Assembly (NCBI RefSeq): GCF_003951315.1
Contig: NZ_QLJH01000064.1
Location: 1-8,755 of the forward strand
Source of the DNA: Sphingomonas sp. S-NIH.Pt15_0812
GTDB taxonomy: Bacteria; Pseudomonadota; Alphaproteobacteria; Sphingomonadales; Sphingomonadaceae
Direction: 5' to 3'
Length of the DNA: 8,755 bases
Positions 6,241 through 8,755 of the stretch are shown here, piece after piece (the first letter of the stretch is position 1; each line of letters begins with the position of its first letter). The position numbers were made by a program, and so were the translations under genes. The notes below the pieces were generated by a model that did no database searches, was not told the origin of the DNA, and was given only the letters and a program-made list of their open reading frames with translations.

Positions 6241-6410
6241 CCGGCGAAGGTGGCGCGCGGTCCTTCGACGCTCAACATTGGCAAATCGGCGCGGAGATTA
6301 ACGGGGCGCTGGCCGTTCTGACCGTGGTCCTGTCGGTGCATCCAAAGCATTGATGGAGGGGCAGAGTCCACCACCGCATGCAAAAGGTTGCACCGCCAGG
6401 AGGCTGACGA
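6241..6410 (+). other. Gap within the cluster, with a small inverted repeat near the ribosome site
   Basis: The 170 bases between the catalase-like gene and the hydrolase contain no gene. TGCAA-AAGG-TTGCA (6379-6392) has perfect 5-base arms and ends just before the AGGAGG (6398-6403) of the next gene. This is a position where a bound protein or small RNA structure could affect initiation. I see no clear promoter, but the gap is long enough for one. Confidence 0.35.
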
Positions 6411-8441
6411 ATGCCAATGATCACCACCGGCGACCTGAACATGGAGGTGTCGCTTTATGGCGCGAAGGAGGGGCAGCCGTTGCTCCTCATCCACGGCTGG
6501 CCGGACGACGCGTCGACATGGGATCAGGTGGCACCCGCGCTGGCCGCGGAAGGATTCTGCGTCGTCGTCCCGACGTTGCGTGGGTTCGGCGCCACGCGCT
6601 TCCTCAACGACGATGCCCTGCGGACTGGCAACAGCGCGATGCTGGCGACCGACATGATCGCGCTGCTCGATACGCTCGGCATCGACCGCTTCATGGTAGC
6701 CGGGCACGACTGGGGATCGAACACCGCCGAGGCCCTGGCCGTCGGGTGGCCCGATCGGGTGGAGCGGATGGCGATGCTGTCGACCCCGCCCCGGCTCGGC
6801 GGCATGCCGACACCGCCATTCGAGCAGACCCAGCGCCAATGGTATCACTGGTTCATGGCGACCGCGCGCGGGGCGGAAGCGGTGCATGCAGACCGGCGCG
6901 GGTTCACCCATCTGCATTGGGTCAATTGGTCGCCACCGGGATGGTTCGACGAGGTGACGTTCGACCGTGTTGCCCGGTCGTTCGACAATCCCGACTGGGC
7001 CGACGTGACGCTCCACAGCTATCGCGCGCGCTGGGGCGAAGCGGAAGCTGATCCACGAAGCGCCTGGCTGGAGGACAAGGTCAAGGCGACCACGACCTTG
7101 TCTCTGCCGACGCTCTACATCCACGGCGATGCCGATGGCGTGAATCCGCCCTCGACCGCGCAGCACGTGCCAGCAAAATTCGCTGGGCCGTTCGCGCGCA
7201 TCACCATGACCGCGGTCGGCCATTTTCCGCAGCGGGAGAACCCGCAAGCGGTGGTGCGCCACCTCCTTACCCTCTTCGCCGGCGCCCCCGCCGCGCTCAC
7301 CGATACGATCGACAGGAGCCTGACCATGAAGAAAGCCGCCCCCTATGCCGCCGGGATCGCCGCCATCGGCCTGGTCGCCGCTGCCGCAGCCGGCGTCGCC
7401 CATGCCCAGGGACGCAGCGCACAACTGACCCAGGTGGCACAATTCGATCATCAGGCGACCGGCGTCGCGGTGACCGAGGATGGCCGTCGCTTCGTCAACT
7501 TCCCCCGCTGGACCGACGACGTGCCCATCTCTGTTGCCGAGGTGATGAAGGACGGCAGCTTACGCCCCTATCCCGACGCCAAGTGGAACAGCTGGCGCAA
7601 CGCCCGCGCCAACGAGCTGCCGGTCGGCGATTATTTCGTCTGCGTGCAGTCGATCGTCCCCGATGGCCATGGCAACCTCTGGGTGCTGGATCCCGGCGCG
7701 CCGGGCAACGAGAAGATCCTCGAAGGCGCACCCAAGCTCGTCCGCATCGATCTGGCATCGAACACGGTGACGAAGACGATCCTGGTTCCTGGCGACGTGG
7801 CGCTACAGGGCACCTACCTCAACGACATTCGCTTCTCGCCCGATGGCAAGACCGGCTACATTACCGACAGCGGCACGCGGGGCGCGATCATCGTCGTCGA
7901 CCTGGAGAGCGGGAAGAGCCATCGCGCGCTTGACGGGCACCCCTCGACGCAGATCGACAAGACGGTGAAGGTCACGCTCGACGGCAAGCCGCTGGTCCGT
8001 CCCGATGGCCGCCAGCCAGCCTTCGCCGCCGATGGCATCGCGATCTCCAAAGACGGCAAGACGCTGTACTACCAGGCGCTGACCGGAAAGACGCTGTACG
8101 CGATCGATACCGCGAAGCTGCGGTCGGACATCAGTGAGGCCGACAGGGCGGCAGCTGTGAAGACGGTCGCGCAGACGCACGTCGCTGATGGCCTATGGAT
8201 GAGCAAGGCAGGCGTGCTCTACCTTACCTCGCCCACTGACTATGCCATCAAGCGGCTGAACGGCACGACCGTCGAGACGGTGCTGACCGATCGCCGGCTG
8301 CGCTGGCCTGACACCTTCTCCGAAGGGCGCGACGGGACGATGTACGTCACCGCCAGCCATATACAGGACACCAACTGGTTCACGCCCGGGGCACCGCCGT
8401 CGATCAAGACGCAGCTATTCTCCTTCCCACCCGCCAAATGA
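6411..8441 (+). CDS. Fused open frame: epoxide-hydrolase-like alpha/beta hydrolase + MRJP/Yellow-like protein
   Basis: One 676-codon frame with no stop joins two proteins that are normally separate. Residues 1 to about 293 are a complete cytoplasmic-type alpha/beta hydrolase: oxyanion HGWP (28-31), Asp nucleophile D100 in GHDWGS (98-103), a cap domain (about 135-225, with WYHWF and YRARWG), acid D240 in HGDADG, and H271 in VGHFPQ. An Asp nucleophile is typical of epoxide hydrolases and haloalkane/haloacetate dehalogenases. After a short linker a full signal peptide starts at M306, followed by the MRJP-like domain to residue 676. AGGAGG (6398-6403) precedes the first ATG by seven bases. The internal ATG at 7326 has its own ribosome site. 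The cell may make the fusion, the second protein alone, or both. Sequencing error or a recent frameshift removing the hydrolase stop is the main alternative. Confidence 0.75.
   Translation: MPMITTGDLNMEVSLYGAKEGQPLLLIHGWPDDASTWDQVAPALAAEGFCVVVPTLRGFGATRFLNDDALRTGNSAMLATDMIALLDTLGIDRFMVAGHDWGSNTAEALAVGWPDRVERMAMLSTPPRLGGMPTPPFEQTQRQWYHWFMATARGAEAVHADRRGFTHLHWVNWSPPGWFDEVTFDRVARSFDNPDWADVTLHSYRARWGEAEADPRSAWLEDKVKATTTLSLPTLYIHGDADGVNPPSTAQHVPAKFAGPFARITMTAVGHFPQRENPQAVVRHLLTLFAGAPAALTDTIDRSLTMKKAAPYAAGIAAIGLVAAAAAGVAHAQGRSAQLTQVAQFDHQATGVAVTEDGRRFVNFPRWTDDVPISVAEVMKDGSLRPYPDAKWNSWRNARANELPVGDYFVCVQSIVPDGHGNLWVLDPGAPGNEKILEGAPKLVRIDLASNTVTKTILVPGDVALQGTYLNDIRFSPDGKTGYITDSGTRGAIIVVDLESGKSHRALDGHPSTQIDKTVKVTLDGKPLVRPDGRQPAFAADGIAISKDGKTLYYQALTGKTLYAIDTAKLRSDISEADRAAAVKTVAQTHVADGLWMSKAGVLYLTSPTDYAIKRLNGTTVETVLTDRRLRWPDTFSEGRDGTMYVTASHIQDTNWFTPGAPPSIKTQLFSFPPAK
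7326..8441 (+). CDS. MRJP/Yellow-like (dopachrome-tautomerase-related) exported protein, probable independent start
   Basis: This is the second half of the fused frame, read from its own ATG as a 371-residue protein. AGGAG (7314-7318) lies seven bases before the ATG. Residues 1-27 form a textbook signal peptide (MKKAAPY, alanine-rich core, AHA cleavage site), pointing to periplasmic export. The mature part is a beta-propeller of the major-royal-jelly/Yellow family: LWVLDPG (118-124), YLNDIRFSPDG (164-174), ITDSG (179-183), ADGIAISKDG (235-244) and RWPDTFSEG (326-334). Bacterial members are named only by similarity to insect Yellow/dopachrome-conversion proteins; ligand and reaction are unknown. 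Independent translation is the more natural reading, since a signal peptide 305 residues into a protein would not be recognised normally. The next gene starts 11 bases after its stop. Confidence 0.75.
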   Translation: MKKAAPYAAGIAAIGLVAAAAAGVAHAQGRSAQLTQVAQFDHQATGVAVTEDGRRFVNFPRWTDDVPISVAEVMKDGSLRPYPDAKWNSWRNARANELPVGDYFVCVQSIVPDGHGNLWVLDPGAPGNEKILEGAPKLVRIDLASNTVTKTILVPGDVALQGTYLNDIRFSPDGKTGYITDSGTRGAIIVVDLESGKSHRALDGHPSTQIDKTVKVTLDGKPLVRPDGRQPAFAADGIAISKDGKTLYYQALTGKTLYAIDTAKLRSDISEADRAAAVKTVAQTHVADGLWMSKAGVLYLTSPTDYAIKRLNGTTVETVLTDRRLRWPDTFSEGRDGTMYVTASHIQDTNWFTPGAPPSIKTQLFSFPPAK

Positions 8442-8452
8442 TCGGACATCCC

Positions 8453-8755
8453 ATGACCTATCTTCGCTATTCGCCCGGCATCGAAACACGAGAGCCCGAC
8501 GAACAGGAGAGCATCGATGGCATTATCCAGGGCATGACCCAGGAGAGCCAGACGGTCGAGAAGCGCGACGGGCACGCGGTGCGGGCGAGCCACGCCAAGA
8601 GCACGGCCTGCGTGATCGGCAAGCTCATCGTCGCGCCCGGATTGCCGCCCGAGCTCGCACAGGGCCTGTTCGCGGAACCTGGCACGTTCGATGTCGCCGT
8701 CCGCTTCGCGCAAGGACCCGGTGAGAAGCTCGGCGATCGCGTCTCGACCCATCGC
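8453..8755 (+). CDS. Second catalase-like haem protein, N-terminal part (runs off window)
   Basis: The frame is open from the ATG at 8453 to the window end, giving 101 residues. It is clearly a paralogue of the 5158-6240 protein: shared RYSP near the start, PDE at 15-17, GHAVR (40-44), HAK (47-49) with the predicted distal haem His H47, and an identical block GLPPELAQGLFA (63-74). Between these blocks the two differ strongly; for example, VHAKAHGFLEG becomes SHAKSTACVIG here, and MRFSTN becomes VRFAQG. This suggests an old duplication and possibly different substrates. The ribosome site is weak (GGAC about nine bases upstream) and the gene follows the preceding stop by 11 bases, so translation may be coupled. 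The haem-tyrosine region is outside the window. Confidence 0.82.
   Translation, partial: MTYLRYSPGIETREPDEQESIDGIIQGMTQESQTVEKRDGHAVRASHAKSTACVIGKLIVAPGLPPELAQGLFAEPGTFDVAVRFAQGPGEKLGDRVSTHR

Noticed and set aside
6210..7451. 413-codon minus-strand open frame across the hydrolase region
   Set aside because: It is antisense to well-supported proteins with intact catalytic motifs; its translation is rich in Arg, Gly, His and Pro with no recognisable domain, as expected of a shadow in high-GC DNA.
1..8755. CRISPR array, tRNA or rRNA gene, phage or toxin-antitoxin module
   Set aside because: I saw no regularly spaced repeats, no cloverleaf-type sequence and no protein of those systems in any frame.

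Overview
The window is high-GC DNA that looks alphaproteobacterial, most likely Sphingomonas or a close sphingomonad. This rests on codon use (G/C third positions), an ATG/TTG/GTG start mix with AGGAGG-type ribosome sites, the resemblance of the encoded proteins to sphingomonad families (DUF5597-type GH35 enzyme, catalase-like haem protein, MRJP/Yellow-like protein, short Crp/Fnr regulator), and an intergenic repeat of a kind I associate with sphingomonads. The genus is an inference; there is no rRNA or tRNA in the window.

Left part (1-3135) looks like accessory DNA. The window opens inside one end of an IS3-family insertion sequence (minus strand, start of orfA at 68). It has cut off a VOC/glyoxalase-like gene after about 40 codons (132-257, minus). 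After a 376-base stretch without an intact gene, holding two clean inverted repeats, comes a secreted GH35/DUF5597 beta-galactosidase-like enzyme (634-2319, plus). Then a 92-residue membrane protein of unknown function (2618-2896, minus) sits between two copies of a roughly 60-base intergenic repeat (2481-2541 and 2968-3027).

Right part (3136-8755) is a coherent cluster. A Crp/Fnr-family regulator (minus) is divergent from a plus-strand series: exported HSL-type esterase (3993-5102), catalase-like haem protein (5158-6240), one open frame joining an Asp-nucleophile alpha/beta hydrolase to an exported MRJP/Yellow-like protein (6411-8441), and the N-terminal 101 codons of a second catalase-like protein that runs off the window (8453-8755). 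The plus genes are close together (55, 170 and 11 bases apart) and are probably co-expressed at least in part.

The points most worth a second look are: the in-frame fusion in which a complete signal peptide, with its own ribosome site, sits in the middle of a 676-residue protein; the two related catalase-fold proteins in one cluster with two mechanistically different hydrolases, which suggests peroxide/epoxide/ester chemistry rather than simple H2O2 removal; and evidence that the regulator gene has lost one base near its 5' end, so that its true N terminus lies in another frame.
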